This document shows positions 55,664-64,000 of a stretch of 64,000 bases of DNA, piece after piece. The translations under genes were made by a program, and so were the position numbers. This stretch comes from Oscillospiraceae bacterium (GTDB lineage: Bacteria > Bacillota > Clostridia > Oscillospirales > Ruminococcaceae). The notes below the pieces were generated by a model. It was not told the origin of the DNA, made no database searches, and saw only the letters and a program-made list of their open reading frames with translations. Location: positions 62,001 to 126,000 of the forward strand of contig JAFTTI010000013.1 of NCBI GenBank assembly GCA_017466865.1, read 5' to 3'. Positions within the stretch are counted from its first letter, which is position 1. Each line of letters starts with the position of its first letter.

Positions 55664-57643
55664 TTATCTTCTGCGGAGTTTGAATGCACTGATAAGGTCT
55701 TTAAGCATAGCTGACTGGCTTGAAAGTTCTTCTGATGCAGCTGCACTTTCTTCTGCTGTTGCAGAGTTTGTCTGAACAACGCCTGAAATCTGGTCGATAC
55801 CAACAGAAACCTGTTCTGCTGAGAGAGCCTGTTCCTTACTTGCTTCAGCGATTTCGTTCATAAGCTTATTTACGCCCATTGATGATTCATAAACCTTATC
55901 CATAAGTTCAGCTGTTTCCTTAACGATCTTGTTTCCGTTTTGAACAGCGGCAACAGATTCTTCAATAAGTGCTGTTGTGTTGTTTGCAGCTTCTGCCGAC
56001 TTACTTGCGAGGTTTCTTACTTCGTCTGCTACAACGGCAAAGCCCTTACCTGCCTCACCTGCTCTCGCTGCTTCAACAGCTGCGTTAAGAGCGAGGATGT
56101 TGGTCTGGAACGCGATATCTTCGATAGCCTTGATGATATGGCTGATTTCTTCTGATGAACGGCTTATCTTATCCATAGCTTCGACAAGTCTGTCCATATG
56201 TTCGTTTGCTTCCTGCATTGCTTCGCTTGCTTCGTTTGTATTGTTTCTTGCGATTTCACAGTTTTCGGAAGTCATATTGATATGCTTTGTGATATCAGCG
56301 ATTGTTGCTGCAAGTTCTTCAACCGAGCTTGCCTGACGGATTGTTCCGTGTGAAAGTGACTGAGCACCTGCTGAAACCTGTTCTGAACCTGTTGAAACCT
56401 GATCTGCCGCAACATTGATCTGTGAGAGAGTTGTGCTGAGTCTGTTGTTGATTTCGAGAGCAGATCTGTAAAGTCCAGCGAAATCGCCCTTATAGTATGA
56501 TTCGTTTCTTGACATATCAACACTGAAATCACCGTCAGCCATAGCGCTGAGCATACGGTCGATATCGCTGATGATTGTGTTCATATTCGATACAAGTTCT
56601 TCTGTTGATTCAGCGAGTTCTTCGATTTCGTCGTTTGTTTTTACCGAAGGAACAGAGCCTGTGAGGTCACCGTTAACGAGAGCACCGAGTCTTTCTGAAA
56701 CGGCATTGATAGGATTGCCGATGTTCTTTCCGAGGACTGTTGCTATGGCAATTGAAATTCCTATACCAACGAGAACGATAACTACTGTAATGATAATTGT
56801 TTCATAAACTTCAAGAAGGAAATCGTTGGCATCTGATTTAATCATGATAGACCAGCCATTTGTTCCTTCGATAGGAGAATAAGCCATAACGCTTGAAACG
56901 CCGTGAATGTTTGTTTTCTTATAGCCTGCAACGCCGTGTTCTACTTCATCGTGAACAGCCGCAAGGTTTGCGTATGTCTTATCTTCCTTTGCGATTTCCT
57001 GAATGTTTTCGCCGTCAAGAATTCTCTGTGCATCGGGATGAGCGATTGTGTTTCCGTTAGCATCAATCATATATGCTTCACAGGAATCGCTTATCTTGAT
57101 TTCTGAAACGATATCGTTGAGGAATGTTTCTGTAGGTACTACATAAACGCATCCTACAACCTTTGAACCAACTTCTCCGTTTTCCCAGAGAGGAGCAGCG
57201 ATGATGATGCTGACTTTTCCTGTTACTCTTGAAACTACAGGTTCGGAAACTGTTGCTTTTCCTTCCATAGCGTTCTTGAAATACTGTCTGTCAGACATAT
57301 CTGCGCCTGTATCTATATTCTTACCAGTTGCATCGAGAACAACGCCTCTTTCCATGCCGTGTGCCTTTGCGCGTTCTGTTATGAGAGCGGTTTTTTCATA
57401 GGCTGTAAGTTCATCCCCTGAAAGTTCTTTTAAACATCCTGCTTCGACAGCAACATTTCTGAATGCTTCAAGTTCCCATCTCACTCGTTCTGATGCGATA
57501 TGAGCCATAGTTGTCATATCATCTTCAAGCCTTGTTGTAACGCCGACATATGTAAGCACCGAGCATACAACACCAAGTATAACAAGCGCTGCAGTTACAA
57601 CGGATATCATAGCAACAACTATTTTACTCTTTACAGTTTTCAT
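55664..57643 (-). CDS. Methyl-accepting chemotaxis protein with dCache sensor
   Basis: Chemoreceptor of 659 residues. A membrane helix (about 10-33) is followed by a large extracytoplasmic dCache-type domain (about 35-280), with [19 protein letters not shown] typical of it. A second helix lies at about 282-306, then HAMP and the signalling domain with the canonical tip ([20 protein letters not shown]). It ends in basic KLRRR, without a CheR-tethering peptide. The ligand is unknown. The HAMP-to-tip part is similar to the receptor at 3448-4851. Confidence 0.95.
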   Translation of the reverse strand: MKTVKSKIVVAMISVVTAALVILGVVCSVLTYVGVTTRLEDDMTTMAHIASERVRWELEAFRNVAVEAGCLKELSGDELTAYEKTALITERAKAHGMERGVVLDATGKNIDTGADMSDRQYFKNAMEGKATVSEPVVSRVTGKVSIIIAAPLWENGEVGSKVVGCVYVVPTETFLNDIVSEIKISDSCEAYMIDANGNTIAHPDAQRILDGENIQEIAKEDKTYANLAAVHDEVEHGVAGYKKTNIHGVSSVMAYSPIEGTNGWSIMIKSDANDFLLEVYETIIITVVIVLVGIGISIAIATVLGKNIGNPINAVSERLGALVNGDLTGSVPSVKTNDEIEELAESTEELVSNMNTIISDIDRMLSAMADGDFSVDMSRNESYYKGDFAGLYRSALEINNRLSTTLSQINVAADQVSTGSEQVSAGAQSLSHGTIRQASSVEELAATIADITKHINMTSENCEIARNNTNEASEAMQEANEHMDRLVEAMDKISRSSEEISHIIKAIEDIAFQTNILALNAAVEAARAGEAGKGFAVVADEVRNLASKSAEAANNTTALIEESVAAVQNGNKIVKETAELMDKVYESSMGVNKLMNEIAEASKEQALSAEQVSVGIDQISGVVQTNSATAEESAAASEELSSQSAMLKDLISAFKLRRR

Positions 57644-57701
57644 AATGCATATATCTCCATTTCTTTAAATTTATACTTATTTAAAAGTATACATTTTTAT
57701 C

Positions 57702-57730
57702 ATTTTATCATTTTTATTTGTAATTGTCAA
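57702..57730 (-). promoter_or_regulatory. Promoter of the dCache chemoreceptor gene
   Basis: Minus-strand TTGACA (57725-57730), 17-base spacer, TAAAAT (57702-57707). Confidence 0.8.
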
Positions 57731-57887
57731 TAATGTTAATTCCAACTTAATATTTTTTAGGCAGAATAGATAAAAATATGAAGTTGATTTTTAAAAAATT
57801 CCCAATAATATTTTTTGTATTGCGACAAATAATACTAAAGCAAGCCCCGAAATACAAAAAATCGAAAAAAATTAAGGAGATTTGATT

Positions 57888-58070
57888 ATGAAAGGTCAGA
57901 CTACACAGCAGGGCAGAGATGCTCTCGAAAGATTCAAGATGGAAGCTGCAAACGAAGTAGGCGTTAACCTCAAGGCAGGTTACAACGGCGACCTCACATC
58001 TCGTGAAGCTGGTTCTGTCGGTGGACAGATGGTTAAGAAGATGATTGACTCATACAAGATGGGCAAGTAA
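57888..58070 (+). CDS. Alpha/beta-type small acid-soluble spore protein
   Basis: Spore DNA-coating protein of 60 residues that protects against UV and heat. It shows the family segments ALERFKMEAANEVGV, with the germination protease site in MEAANE, and LTSREAGSVGGQMVKKMI. I chose ATG 57888, with AAGGAGA 9 bases upstream. No sigma-A promoter stands out. A weak AATACTA (57831-57837) resembles a sigma-G -10, but no good -35 goes with it. It implies the organism can form spores. Confidence 0.95.
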   Translation: MKGQTTQQGRDALERFKMEAANEVGVNLKAGYNGDLTSREAGSVGGQMVKKMIDSYKMGK

Positions 58071-58091
58071 CTCTATCTTACGTTTTTAAAA

Positions 58092-58130
58092 TAAAGTCCG
58101 GACCGCAATAGTGGTCCGGATTTTTATTTT
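58092..58130 (+). terminator. Terminator of the spore protein gene
   Basis: TCCGGACC/GGTCCGGA hairpin (58097-58104 with 58113-58120) followed by TTTTTATTTT. Confidence 0.92.
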
Positions 58131-58188
58131 ATAAAATTAAAAATTTAATGTAAAAAGAAAATTTTTAATGTTTTTCGTTAAAAAAGTA

Positions 58189-58217
58189 TTGACAAACATA
58201 AATTGTGGTGTTATAAT
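58189..58217 (+). promoter_or_regulatory. Promoter of the DUF2975-like/HTH pair
   Basis: TTGACA (58189-58194), 17-base spacer, TATAAT (58212-58217): full consensus. Confidence 0.88.
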
Positions 58218-58263
58218 GCAGATATGATAAGCGGCTTTCATATAAATTTTAGGAGGAAGACAT

Positions 58264-58932
58264 ATGAAAAATAATAATTACATAGGAAAAATCAATACAC
58301 TCGGCAAGGCAGGAAGAATACTTCTCATATTTTTAAGAATTGCCTGCATTATGGGAATTGTATGCTTTGTTATCGCTGCTGTCGGGATAAATACAATTCC
58401 TAAAGATGATGTTATAACTTCAAAGGGAACTATTTCGTATGAAACAATAGTTGACAACAACAGACTTCCCGAACATGTATCATCAGGTCTTGAAGATACC
58501 GAAAATACAGAAGAAACTATCGATTTTTTAGGAACTATCCTTTCGGTAAAAGAAAATCTGGTAACAGATAATGGCATTGAAGATTACACATTCTCTATGA
58601 GTTTTGACGCCAAAAACACAAGGGCAATGATTTTATCATTCACTATTGCTATGATATGCGGCGCTCTGTTTCTTGGTTTAACGCTCATCGTCGTTATCTT
58701 CGGCGGAAAACTTGCTTCTGCACTCGAAAAATGCAGTTCGCCTTTTGAAGAAAGTGTTACAAAATCAATGAAAAAATTTGCTTTCTCACTTATTCCCATA
58801 GCTGCAGTATACTGCCTCGGTGCACAGCAGATATCACTTTCGGTGATAGTTATAGTTCTTGCTATGATTGCGATTGCTTATATTTTCGGCTATGGTGCTG
58901 AACTTCAGAAAGAATCAGATGAAACACTTTAA
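58264..58932 (+). CDS. DUF2975-like four-helix membrane protein
   Basis: The 222 residues contain about four helices: near 18-42, 120-145, 170-190 and 192-212. An extracytoplasmic loop of about 75 residues lies between the first two. It is followed 11 bases later by a small HTH regulator. A DUF2975 membrane protein next to a YozG-type HTH protein is a common Firmicutes pair of unknown function. The family call rests on this arrangement and topology. AGGAGG lies just upstream. Confidence 0.72.
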   Translation: MKNNNYIGKINTLGKAGRILLIFLRIACIMGIVCFVIAAVGINTIPKDDVITSKGTISYETIVDNNRLPEHVSSGLEDTENTEETIDFLGTILSVKENLVTDNGIEDYTFSMSFDAKNTRAMILSFTIAMICGALFLGLTLIVVIFGGKLASALEKCSSPFEESVTKSMKKFAFSLIPIAAVYCLGAQQISLSVIVIVLAMIAIAYIFGYGAELQKESDETL

Positions 58933-58943
58933 GGAGGCAGAAA

Positions 58944-59165
58944 ATGGCTATTATTTTAAGACTCGACAGAGTTATGGCTGACAGAAAGATGTCCCTTAAT
59001 GAGCTTTCGGAAAAAGTCGGGGTTGCGAATGTTAATCTTTCAAAGATAAAAACAGGAAAGGTAAACGCGATAAGATTTTCGACACTCAACGCAATATGCA
59101 GGGTGCTTGAATGTCAGCCTGGGGATATTCTGGAATATGTCGCTGACGAAGGAGAAGAAAAATAA
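58944..59165 (+). CDS. Small Cro/CI-type HTH regulator (YozG-like)
   Basis: A 73-residue single-domain HTH protein: LDRVMADRKMSLNELSEKVG, then VANVNLSKIKTGK and STLNAICRVLECQPGDILEY, typical of the HTH_26 group. AAGGAGG is about 7 bases upstream. It probably controls the operon it shares with the membrane protein upstream. Confidence 0.92.
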   Translation: MAIILRLDRVMADRKMSLNELSEKVGVANVNLSKIKTGKVNAIRFSTLNAICRVLECQPGDILEYVADEGEEK

Positions 59166-59168
59166 ATA

Positions 59169-59209
59169 GAAAAAACATCCACTCACAGATGTGAGTGGAT
59201 GTTTTGTTT
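59169..59209 (+). terminator. Terminator of the HTH gene
   Basis: AAAACATCCACTCAC/GTGAGTGGATGTTTT hairpin with A and T runs. Confidence 0.92.
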
Positions 59210-59223
59210 TACTCCGCCTGACT

Positions 59224-59304
59224 CGCCATTCAAGTCCTTATTGAAACTAAAAAAGAGAAACACCAGAAGGTGTTTCTCTTTTTTGGAGCTGATGATGGGA
59301 CTTG
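59224..59304. repeat. Downstream copy of the tRNA-Thr tail module
   Basis: In plus order: CGCCA-TTCAAGTCCTTATTG-AAACTAAAA, then a hairpin AAGAGAAACACC/GGTGTTTCTCTT, then 21 bases identical to the 3' end of tRNA-Thr (59284-59304). It repeats the arrangement at 59368-59449 with a period of 145 bases, but the hairpin arms differ completely. Confidence 0.85.
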
Positions 59305-59367
59305 TTCTCGCCTACGGGCTCGGTCAGGCTCGGCTCTGACAGTCCACCGGACTGTCATTCACTACCT
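59305..59367. other. GC-rich spacer with a hairpin between tRNA-tail copies
   Basis: Richer in GC than its surroundings. It contains GACAGTCC-ACC-GGACTGTC (59338-59356) and repeated GGCTCGG strings. No gene seen. Confidence 0.6.
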
Positions 59368-59449
59368 CGCCACTTCAAGTCCCTATTGAAACTAAAATAA
59401 CGGAATGTCAAAAGACATTCCGTTATTTTGGAGCTGATGATGGGACTTG
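59368..59449. repeat. tRNA-Thr tail module, genuine copy
   Basis: CGCCAC-TTCAAGTCCCTATTG-AAACTAAAA, then the tRNA terminator, then the 3' end of the intact tRNA-Thr (59429-59449). Confidence 0.85.
59392..59430 (-). terminator. Terminator of tRNA-Thr
   Basis: AATAACGGAATGTC/GACATTCCGTTATT hairpin directly after the CCA end of the tRNA. Confidence 0.9.
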
Positions 59450-59504
59450 AACCCACGACCTACGCCTTACCAAGGCGTTGCGCTACCGACTGTGCCACAT
59501 CAGC
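59429..59504 (-). tRNA. tRNA-Thr (anticodon GGT)
   Basis: A full 76-base cloverleaf on the minus strand. Acceptor GCTGATG/CATCAGC, D-arm GCAC/GCGC, anticodon stem ACGCC/GGCGT with loop TTGGTAA, T-arm GTGGG-TTCAAGT-CCCAT, discriminator T and an encoded CCA. Anticodon GGT reads ACC/ACU threonine codons. It has its own consensus promoter and terminator. Confidence 0.97.
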
Positions 59505-59522
59505 AAACAACATCGCCCGATT

Positions 59523-59551
59523 ATTATATCACAAATATCAGGCGATGTCAA
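59523..59551 (-). promoter_or_regulatory. Promoter of tRNA-Thr
   Basis: Minus-strand TTGACA (59546-59551), 17-base spacer, TATAAT (59523-59528) with TG before it. An ACATCGCC/GGCGATGT stem encloses it and may also end secA transcripts. Confidence 0.85.
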
Positions 59552-59559
59552 TAAATCAT

Positions 59560-62328
59560 TTAGTTTTTATTCATTCCACAGCACTTCTTATATTTCTTTC
59601 CGCTACCGCAAGGACAAGGATCGTTATCCCCTACTTTTTTCTTTCTGATAGGAGATGATGAAGATGAGCCATCTGCTGTTGAAGGATCGTTTGAAGCTGT
59701 AGGCTTTGCAACCTGCTCTCTTTCGGGGGCAACAACTTCATCGCTTTCAGCGTTTCTCTGAATTCTTAATGTAATAAGAGTTCTTACTGTATCTTCGCGA
59801 ATGTCATCGATCATAGCATCGAACATATCGAAACCTTCATAACGATATTCGATAACAGGGTCTTTCTGTGCGAACGAACGAAGACCGATTCCGCGCTTGA
59901 GTTCTTCCATATTGTCGATATGTGACATCCACTTTGAGTCAACAACACGAAGAAGTACAACTCTTTCAACTTCTCTTGTTGTGTCGTGTCCCCATTCTGC
60001 TTCCTTGGCAGAATAGATTCTTTCGGCACGTTTTGTGAGTTCATCAACAAAGTAAGATTTTTCAGTCTTTTCAAATTCTTCGGGTGTGAAGAAGAAATCT
60101 TCGGGAACTGTGAGAACATTTAAGAATCTGTCGCGAAGACCGTTGATGTTCCAGTCATCTCTCGGAACTTTATCGAAGATATACTGATCTACTGATGTTA
60201 CGATATAATCCTTCATCATCTTGAGGATGTATTCGTGGATATCTTCACCGTTGAGAACCATTCCACGTTCCTTATAGATGATTTCACGCTGTGCGTTAAG
60301 AACATCGTCATAACGAAGAACATTCTTTCTGATAGCAAAGTTTCTGCCTTCAAGGTTTTTCTGTGATGATTCTATAATTTTTGTGAGCATTCTGCTTTCT
60401 ATGGGAAGATCCTCATCGATATTCATTCTTTCCATAAGCATATTTACTCTTTCACCACCGAAGAGACGCATAAGGTCATCTTCAAGAGAAAGGAAGAATA
60501 AGCTTTCACCGGGGTCTCCCTGACGGCCCGCACGACCTCTTAACTGATTGTCGATACGGCGTGATTCATGGCGTTCTGTACCGAGAATGAAAAGACCGCC
60601 CGCTTCTTTAACCTTTATAGCCTTTTCATCAACTTCTTCCTTATACTTTGCGAAAAGATCGCGATACATTTTTCTTGCTTCAAGAATTTCAGCATTATCT
60701 GTTTCGGCATAGCCTATTGCTTCTGTTATGATATATTCAGGGATACCATTTTTACGCATCTGTGCTGTTGCAAGGTATTCAGCGTTACCGCCGAGCATAA
60801 TGTCTGTTCCTCGACCAGCCATATTAGTAGCGATTGTTACTGCACCATACTTACCAGCCTGAGCAACGATTTCAGCTTCCTTTGCGTGTTGCTTTGCGTT
60901 GAGGACTTCATGCTTGATTCCTGCCTTTGAAAGCATCTTGCTGAGGATTTCTGATTTTTCGATTGAGATTGTTCCGACAAGAACAGGCTGTCCCTTAGCG
61001 TGACATTCCTTTATCTGTTCTATTGTTGCGCGGAATTTAGCCATTTCTGTCTTATAAACAATGTCAGAATGGTCTTTTCTGATAACAGGCTTATTTGTAG
61101 GAATTTCAACAACGTCAAGACGGTAGATTTCCTTGAATTCAGCTTCTTCTGTCATCGCTGTACCTGTCATACCTGAAAGTTTCTTATAAAGTCTGAAATA
61201 GTTCTGGAATGTTACTGTTGCGAGAGTTTTACTTTCTCTTGCAACCTTAACACCTTCCTTGGCTTCGATAGCCTGATGAAGACCATCGTTGTATCTTCTG
61301 CCGTGCATAAGACGACCTGTGAATTCATCAACTATGATAACTTCGCCGTTCTGAACAACATAGTCAATATCCTTCTGCATAATACCTATCGCCTTGAGAG
61401 CCTGGTTGATATGGTGAAGAAGTGTCATATTTGAGGCATCCATAAGATTTTCGATATTGAACATCTTTTCTGCTTTCTTCACACCGCGGCGGGTAATTGT
61501 TGCTGTTTTACCCTTTTCGTCGATGATATAGTCGCAGTCATCGTTGATAGATTCCTGGTCTTCCTTTGTATCCATTTCAACGATTTTCTTTCCTTCGAGC
61601 ATCTTTGCGAATTTGTCGGCTACTGTATAGAGTTGTGTTGACTTTTCGCCTGCACCTGAAATGATGAGAGGAGTTCTCGCTTCGTCGATAAGGATTGAGT
61701 CAACTTCGTCGACAATAACGAAATTGTGTTCGCGCTGAACTTTCTTTTCCTTATGAGTAACCATGTTATCACGGAGATAATCGAAACCAAATTCGTTATT
61801 TGTTCCGTAAGTAATGTCACAAGCATAGGCCGCACGACGTTCATCATCGTTGAGTTCGTGTGTGATACAACCGATTGTAAGGCCTAAGAATCTATAAACC
61901 TTACCCATTTCTTCAGACTGATATTTAGCAAGGTAGTCATTTACTGTTACAACGTGGGCACCCTTGCCATCAAGTGCGTTAAGATATGCTGCGAGACAAG
62001 CAACAAGAGTTTTTCCTTCACCTGTTTTCATTTCGGCAATTCTTCCCTGATGAAGAACGATAGCACCTACTACCTGAACGGGATAGGGCTTTTTGCCGAG
62101 AACACGCCAAGCTGCTTCACGGCAGGTTGCAAGTGCTTCGGGCATTATATCATCGGTAGATTCACCGAAAGAAAGTCTGTCCTTCAATTTGTTTGTCATA
62201 TCTTTGAGTTCGGCATCCGACATCTTTGAATATTCTTCTTCGAGGTCGAGAACCTTCTGCTTAATCGGTTCGATACGCTTAAGTTCCTTTGCGCTGTAAG
62301 AACCGAAAATTTTATCTAACATTGCCAT
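59560..62328 (-). CDS. secA: Protein translocase ATPase SecA
   Basis: Motor that pushes preproteins through SecYEG. The 922 residues show Walker A region [17 protein letters not shown], the Walker [16 protein letters not shown], and GTDIMLGG with [11 protein letters not shown] of the second nucleotide-binding fold. The C-terminal zinc motif is [17 protein letters not shown], which in the family binds SecB or ribosomes. GGAGTGAG lies about 7 bases before the ATG. Confidence 0.98.
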   Translation of the reverse strand: MAMLDKIFGSYSAKELKRIEPIKQKVLDLEEEYSKMSDAELKDMTNKLKDRLSFGESTDDIMPEALATCREAAWRVLGKKPYPVQVVGAIVLHQGRIAEMKTGEGKTLVACLAAYLNALDGKGAHVVTVNDYLAKYQSEEMGKVYRFLGLTIGCITHELNDDERRAAYACDITYGTNNEFGFDYLRDNMVTHKEKKVQREHNFVIVDEVDSILIDEARTPLIISGAGEKSTQLYTVADKFAKMLEGKKIVEMDTKEDQESINDDCDYIIDEKGKTATITRRGVKKAEKMFNIENLMDASNMTLLHHINQALKAIGIMQKDIDYVVQNGEVIIVDEFTGRLMHGRRYNDGLHQAIEAKEGVKVARESKTLATVTFQNYFRLYKKLSGMTGTAMTEEAEFKEIYRLDVVEIPTNKPVIRKDHSDIVYKTEMAKFRATIEQIKECHAKGQPVLVGTISIEKSEILSKMLSKAGIKHEVLNAKQHAKEAEIVAQAGKYGAVTIATNMAGRGTDIMLGGNAEYLATAQMRKNGIPEYIITEAIGYAETDNAEILEARKMYRDLFAKYKEEVDEKAIKVKEAGGLFILGTERHESRRIDNQLRGRAGRQGDPGESLFFLSLEDDLMRLFGGERVNMLMERMNIDEDLPIESRMLTKIIESSQKNLEGRNFAIRKNVLRYDDVLNAQREIIYKERGMVLNGEDIHEYILKMMKDYIVTSVDQYIFDKVPRDDWNINGLRDRFLNVLTVPEDFFFTPEEFEKTEKSYFVDELTKRAERIYSAKEAEWGHDTTREVERVVLLRVVDSKWMSHIDNMEELKRGIGLRSFAQKDPVIEYRYEGFDMFDAMIDDIREDTVRTLITLRIQRNAESDEVVAPEREQVAKPTASNDPSTADGSSSSSPIRKKKVGDNDPCPCGSGKKYKKCCGMNKN

Positions 62329-62377
62329 TTTTTCTCACTCCGCCTTATTTATTTTGATATAAAAACAATCAACTGTT

Positions 62378-62406
62378 ATTTTAACACATAATGGTGTCAA
62401 AGTCAA
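62378..62406 (-). promoter_or_regulatory. Promoter of secA
   Basis: Minus-strand TTGACT (62401-62406), 17-base spacer, TAAAAT (62378-62383). Confidence 0.75.
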
Positions 62407-62428
62407 TAATTTTCTGTCAACAAATCTG

Positions 62429-63094
62429 TTAAATCTGCCAATTTATTTCTTCTATACCGTTTGATTTTAAAAACTCGTTTGCTTTTGAAAAATGACGGCA
62501 TCCGAAAAAGCCGTTATATGCCGAAAGAGGACTCGGATGTGCTGCCTCTAATATCTTATGATTCGAATTTGTTATGAGCGTTTTCTTGTTTCTTGCATTT
62601 CTTCCCCATAGAATAAAAACCATAGGCTTTTCGCGGTTATTGAGATGAGAAATCACAGTATCGGTGAAAATTTCCCAGCCTTTACCCTGATGAGAATTGG
62701 CTTGTCCTTCTCTTACTGTAAGAACAGCATTGAGAAGAAGAACGCCATCCTCTGCCCATTTTGTCAGAGTTCCGTTTTCGGGTTCTTTAAAGCCTATATC
62801 ATCGTGAAGTTCCTTGAAAATATTTTTCAGCGATGGGGGTTTTTCTATTCCCTCTCTTACAGAAAAACAAAGTCCGTGTGCCTGGCCTTCTCCGTGATAT
62901 GGGTCCTGACCTATGATAACCGCTTTGACCTTATTGTAGGGTGTATATTTAAGCGCATTGAAGATGTCATACATATCAGGAAAAATTTTTCTCGTAAAAT
63001 ATTCCTGCTTTAAAAATTCGCGAAGTTTAAGGTAATATTCCTTTTCGAATTCTCCTTTGAGAATTTCATCCCAGTCGTTGCCTATATTAACCAT
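62429..63094 (-). CDS. ung: Uracil-DNA glycosylase
   Basis: Removes uracil from DNA. The 221 residues show the catalytic water-activating motif [27 protein letters not shown] and the minor-groove loop [13 protein letters not shown] chose ATG 63094, with AAGGGG 9 bases upstream; longer frames to 63160 run into the promoter. Confidence 0.97.
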   Translation of the reverse strand: MVNIGNDWDEILKGEFEKEYYLKLREFLKQEYFTRKIFPDMYDIFNALKYTPYNKVKAVIIGQDPYHGEGQAHGLCFSVREGIEKPPSLKNIFKELHDDIGFKEPENGTLTKWAEDGVLLLNAVLTVREGQANSHQGKGWEIFTDTVISHLNNREKPMVFILWGRNARNKKTLITNSNHKILEAAHPSPLSAYNGFFGCRHFSKANEFLKSNGIEEINWQI

Positions 63095-63132
63095 AACCGA
63101 AACCCCTTCCGACAATACAAAATACATAAACA

Positions 63133-63161
63133 TTATATCATAAATCAACGCAATAATCAAA
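63133..63161 (-). promoter_or_regulatory. Promoter of ung
   Basis: Minus-strand TTGATT (63156-63161), 17-base spacer, TATAAT (63133-63138). Confidence 0.75.
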
Positions 63162-63229
63162 CTAAGAAACAGTATAGAATTATAACTGTGTCAAAACTGT
63201 CGTAATCTTCGTTTTTTTTGACAAAAAAC

Positions 63230-63258
63230 TTGATATATATGTAAAAACGTGGTACAAT
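63230..63258 (+). promoter_or_regulatory. Promoter of the 7TM sensor gene
   Basis: TTGATA (63230-63235), 17-base spacer, TACAAT (63253-63258). Confidence 0.7.
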
Positions 63259-63300
63259 TATCTGATAGATGAAGCCTACATTGAATTGGAGGGATTTGTT

Positions 63301-64000
63301 TTGTATCCTTTTTTAGTATGTTTTCAGCTTATATTGGTTATTGCAGCCGTTGTTACCCTTGTAGAAATCATATCTTCAAATCCGTTGCTTGAAGGGAAAT
63401 ATCTCTTTATTGCTCTTTGCGGGGCGATAGTTCATTCGACAGGGTATCTTATAGAAATAACATCAAAAGATCTGAGTTCTGCGATGGTTTCTGTAAAGTT
63501 TCAGTATTTAGGGCTTTGTTTTGGATTGTTTATGCTTCTGATGTATTCTTTCAAGGCTTGCAGAACAAAACTTCCCGAAATTGTAAAAGGCATTTTTCTT
63601 CTGGTAAATACAATTACTTGTCTGCTTGTTTTCACAACGGATGTTATAGACCATCAGCTTTATTATAAATCTTTTTCTTTTGAAACCGAAGGATTGTATC
63701 CTCATCTTGTTCTTGTAAAAGGACCTTATTATTACATACATACAATCACTGCACTAATAATGATAGTCGTTCTTGTTATTATGGGAGTTTTACGATTTTC
63801 TGCAGCAGCAAAAGCAAATATACAGGATACAAAATTCGTAGCTGCGATAATCGGAGTAGGTTCTTTATCTGTAATCGTTGTTGTACTCTACAATACAGGT
63901 GCGCTTCAGTATTACGATCCTTCTTCGCTTCTTTTCGTTCTTATGTGTATCTTCATAAGATTCAATATCTATGACATAGGCGAAAGTGCTATGCAGATTG
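63301..64000 (+). CDS. N-terminal 7TM sensor domain of a signalling protein (cut off by window edge)
   Basis: Starts at TTG 63301 with GGAGGG 8 bases upstream and reads 233 codons to the window end. The sequence is a series of about seven hydrophobic helices with the segment MVSVKFQYLG, typical of the 7TM N-terminal region (7TM-HISK type) that precedes histidine kinase or GGDEF domains. The output domain lies outside the window. No stop codon interrupts the frame. Confidence 0.8.
   Translation, partial: MYPFLVCFQLILVIAAVVTLVEIISSNPLLEGKYLFIALCGAIVHSTGYLIEITSKDLSSAMVSVKFQYLGLCFGLFMLLMYSFKACRTKLPEIVKGIFLLVNTITCLLVFTTDVIDHQLYYKSFSFETEGLYPHLVLVKGPYYYIHTITALIMIVVLVIMGVLRFSAAAKANIQDTKFVAAIIGVGSLSVIVVVLYNTGALQYYDPSSLLFVLMCIFIRFNIYDIGESAMQI

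Noticed and set aside
59224-59449. CRISPR-like look of the TATTGAAAC segments
   Set aside because: There are only two copies, 145 bases apart, with no regular spacers and no cas genes; the shared parts are tRNA tail and terminator flanks.
59428-59658. A 76-residue plus-strand ORF over the tRNA
   Set aside because: It is the antisense reading of tRNA-Thr and the 3' end of secA, a well-known kind of false gene call.

Overview
The window is chromosomal DNA from a low-GC, Gram-positive anaerobe of the Clostridia, most likely the Ruminococcaceae/Oscillospiraceae group. The evidence is the AT-rich sequence with strong sigma-A promoters (TTGACA-17-TATAAT types), AGGAGG ribosome binding sites, a CIRCE/HrcA heat-shock operon, an alpha/beta-type small acid-soluble spore protein, a SigH-type sigma factor, and a division and cell-wall cluster whose MurE carries the DNPR motif of meso-diaminopimelate peptidoglycan. 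The family assignment is inference; no rRNA gene is present to fix it. Nearly all of the sequence is core genome. I saw no insertion sequence, prophage or CRISPR array.

Layout. 1-4851 (minus): a cut-off PH-domain membrane protein, a GGDEF/EAL c-di-GMP protein and a chemoreceptor. 5260-9900 (plus): a giant InlB-repeat surface protein. 10006-14487 (minus): the str operon rpsL-rpsG-fusA and tuf, with separate promoters. 14745-18395 (plus): a metal-resistance operon under an ArsR/SmtB repressor (repressor, methyltransferase, free HMA chaperone, P1B ATPase, small membrane protein), with a clear 12-2-12 operator. 18434-26704 (minus): folC, valS, an unknown membrane protein, rqcH, a Nif3-family gene and trmK. 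26770-29676 (minus): a DUF1858 protein, a zinc-ribbon protein with a tRNA-like leader, a sigma factor, an orphan fumarase beta subunit and a DivIVA-like coiled coil.

29869-43832 (minus) is the division and cell wall cluster, in transcription order mraZ-rsmH-ftsL-pbp-murE-murF-mraY-ftsW-murG-murA-ftsQ, then ftsZ on its own promoter. murD and ftsA are missing from their usual places. mraZ has four 10-bp-spaced MraZ boxes just downstream of its promoter. A region of three stacked perfect or near-perfect palindromes lies between this cluster and a D,D-carboxypeptidase gene. 45917-50665 holds a phosphoesterase, ppk and nadE; the nadE glutaminase domain has lost its catalytic cysteine. 50776-55603 (plus) is hrcA-grpE-dnaK-dnaJ with two CIRCE elements flanking the promoter. 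The last part has a dCache chemoreceptor, the spore protein, a DUF2975-like/HTH pair, tRNA-Thr(GGT) followed by a duplicated tRNA-tail/terminator module, secA, ung and a cut-off 7TM sensor protein.

I found no clear case of a wholly new multi-gene system. The best candidates for a second look are the duplicated tRNA-Thr tail with two unrelated terminators, the palindrome cluster at 44092-44296, the tandem CIRCE arrangement, the tRNA-like leader at 27399-27470, the degenerate NadE glutaminase and the methyltransferase-containing metal operon.
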